From NCBI GenBank assembly GCA_026400395.1, contig JAPLPD010000098.1, positions 1 to 47,853 on the forward strand: 47,853 nucleotides of DNA, in the 5' to 3' direction. Below are positions 47,717-47,853 of the stretch, in pieces. The notes beneath the pieces were generated by a model. That model was not told where the DNA came from. It was given only the letters and a program-made list of their open reading frames with translations, and made no database searches. The stretch is from Alphaproteobacteria bacterium. Its GTDB lineage: Bacteria; Pseudomonadota; Alphaproteobacteria; Rhizobiales; Xanthobacteraceae. The first letter of the stretch is position 1, and every line of letters starts with the position of its first letter. The position numbers and the translations under genes were made by a program.

Positions 47717-47853
47717 CTCCCGAACTGGCGTGAGTATTGGCGTTTTACGGCCTTGCCACAAGACCGACGCGAGGTGCCGACGCATTACCGGCTGTTCGGC
47801 CAGCCCGAACGGTGGTCGAGGGGCTGATCTGGCCATTTTCGCTGGCATCTGGA

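Overview
The window looks like a contig from a GC-rich alphaproteobacterium of the order Hyphomicrobiales, most likely close to Bradyrhizobium/Rhodopseudomonas (Nitrobacteraceae). The evidence is the 16S 5' end at the left edge, the gene orders metX-metW, chorismate mutase-hisC-tyrA, ftsE-ftsX-ydcF-plsC and tlpA<>argH-lptM-lysA-TIGR02302, small DUF3551 and DUF2125 proteins, and two perfect CtrA boxes. The left edge stops 65 bases into an rRNA operon and the right edge dissolves inside a glyoxalase-like gene, so both ends look like assembly breaks.

Left third (0-20 kb), mostly housekeeping: the start of an rrn operon on the minus strand with two tandem promoter candidates; an M23 cell-wall peptidase; clpB; a MOSC protein; metX-metW for methionine; chorismate mutase-hisC-tyrA for aromatic amino acids; DUF3551 and DUF2125 envelope proteins; a ChaC-like gamma-glutamylcyclotransferase; a chemoreceptor; a PRC-barrel protein; and the ftsE-ftsX-ydcF-plsC operon. 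A CtrA box lies between ftsE and a zinc-ribbon protein gene that is followed by a cpdR-like response regulator.

Middle (20-39 kb), accessory and the most interesting part: a CPA2 antiporter; a CHASE2-type adenylate cyclase with a periplasmic FecR-like partner; and three enzymes that each carry their own cyclic-nucleotide-binding domain: a CoA-acylating aldehyde dehydrogenase, a type II NADH dehydrogenase-like flavoprotein and an NTE-type patatin phospholipase. Next come a large membrane-anchored diheme cytochrome distantly like RoxA, a coniferyl-aldehyde-type dehydrogenase and a second patatin. Together they suggest a module in which cAMP (or cGMP) directly controls lipid release, aldehyde oxidation and electron transfer. 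A membrane-fusion (HlyD-like) operon follows. Several genes here are broken as read: cyclase, NDH-2, patatin, cpdR and a membrane protein with two in-frame TAA codons. Either the region is decaying or the assembly has errors; both are argued below.

Right part (39-47.8 kb): TIGR02302, lysA, lptM, argH and tlpA; two small genes possibly linked to motility behind a palindromic CtrA box; and an ArsR-SRPBCC-VOC operon whose promoter, operator and start codon lie on top of each other, which predicts a leaderless, self-repressed mRNA. No tRNA, CRISPR array, insertion sequence or phage gene was seen.
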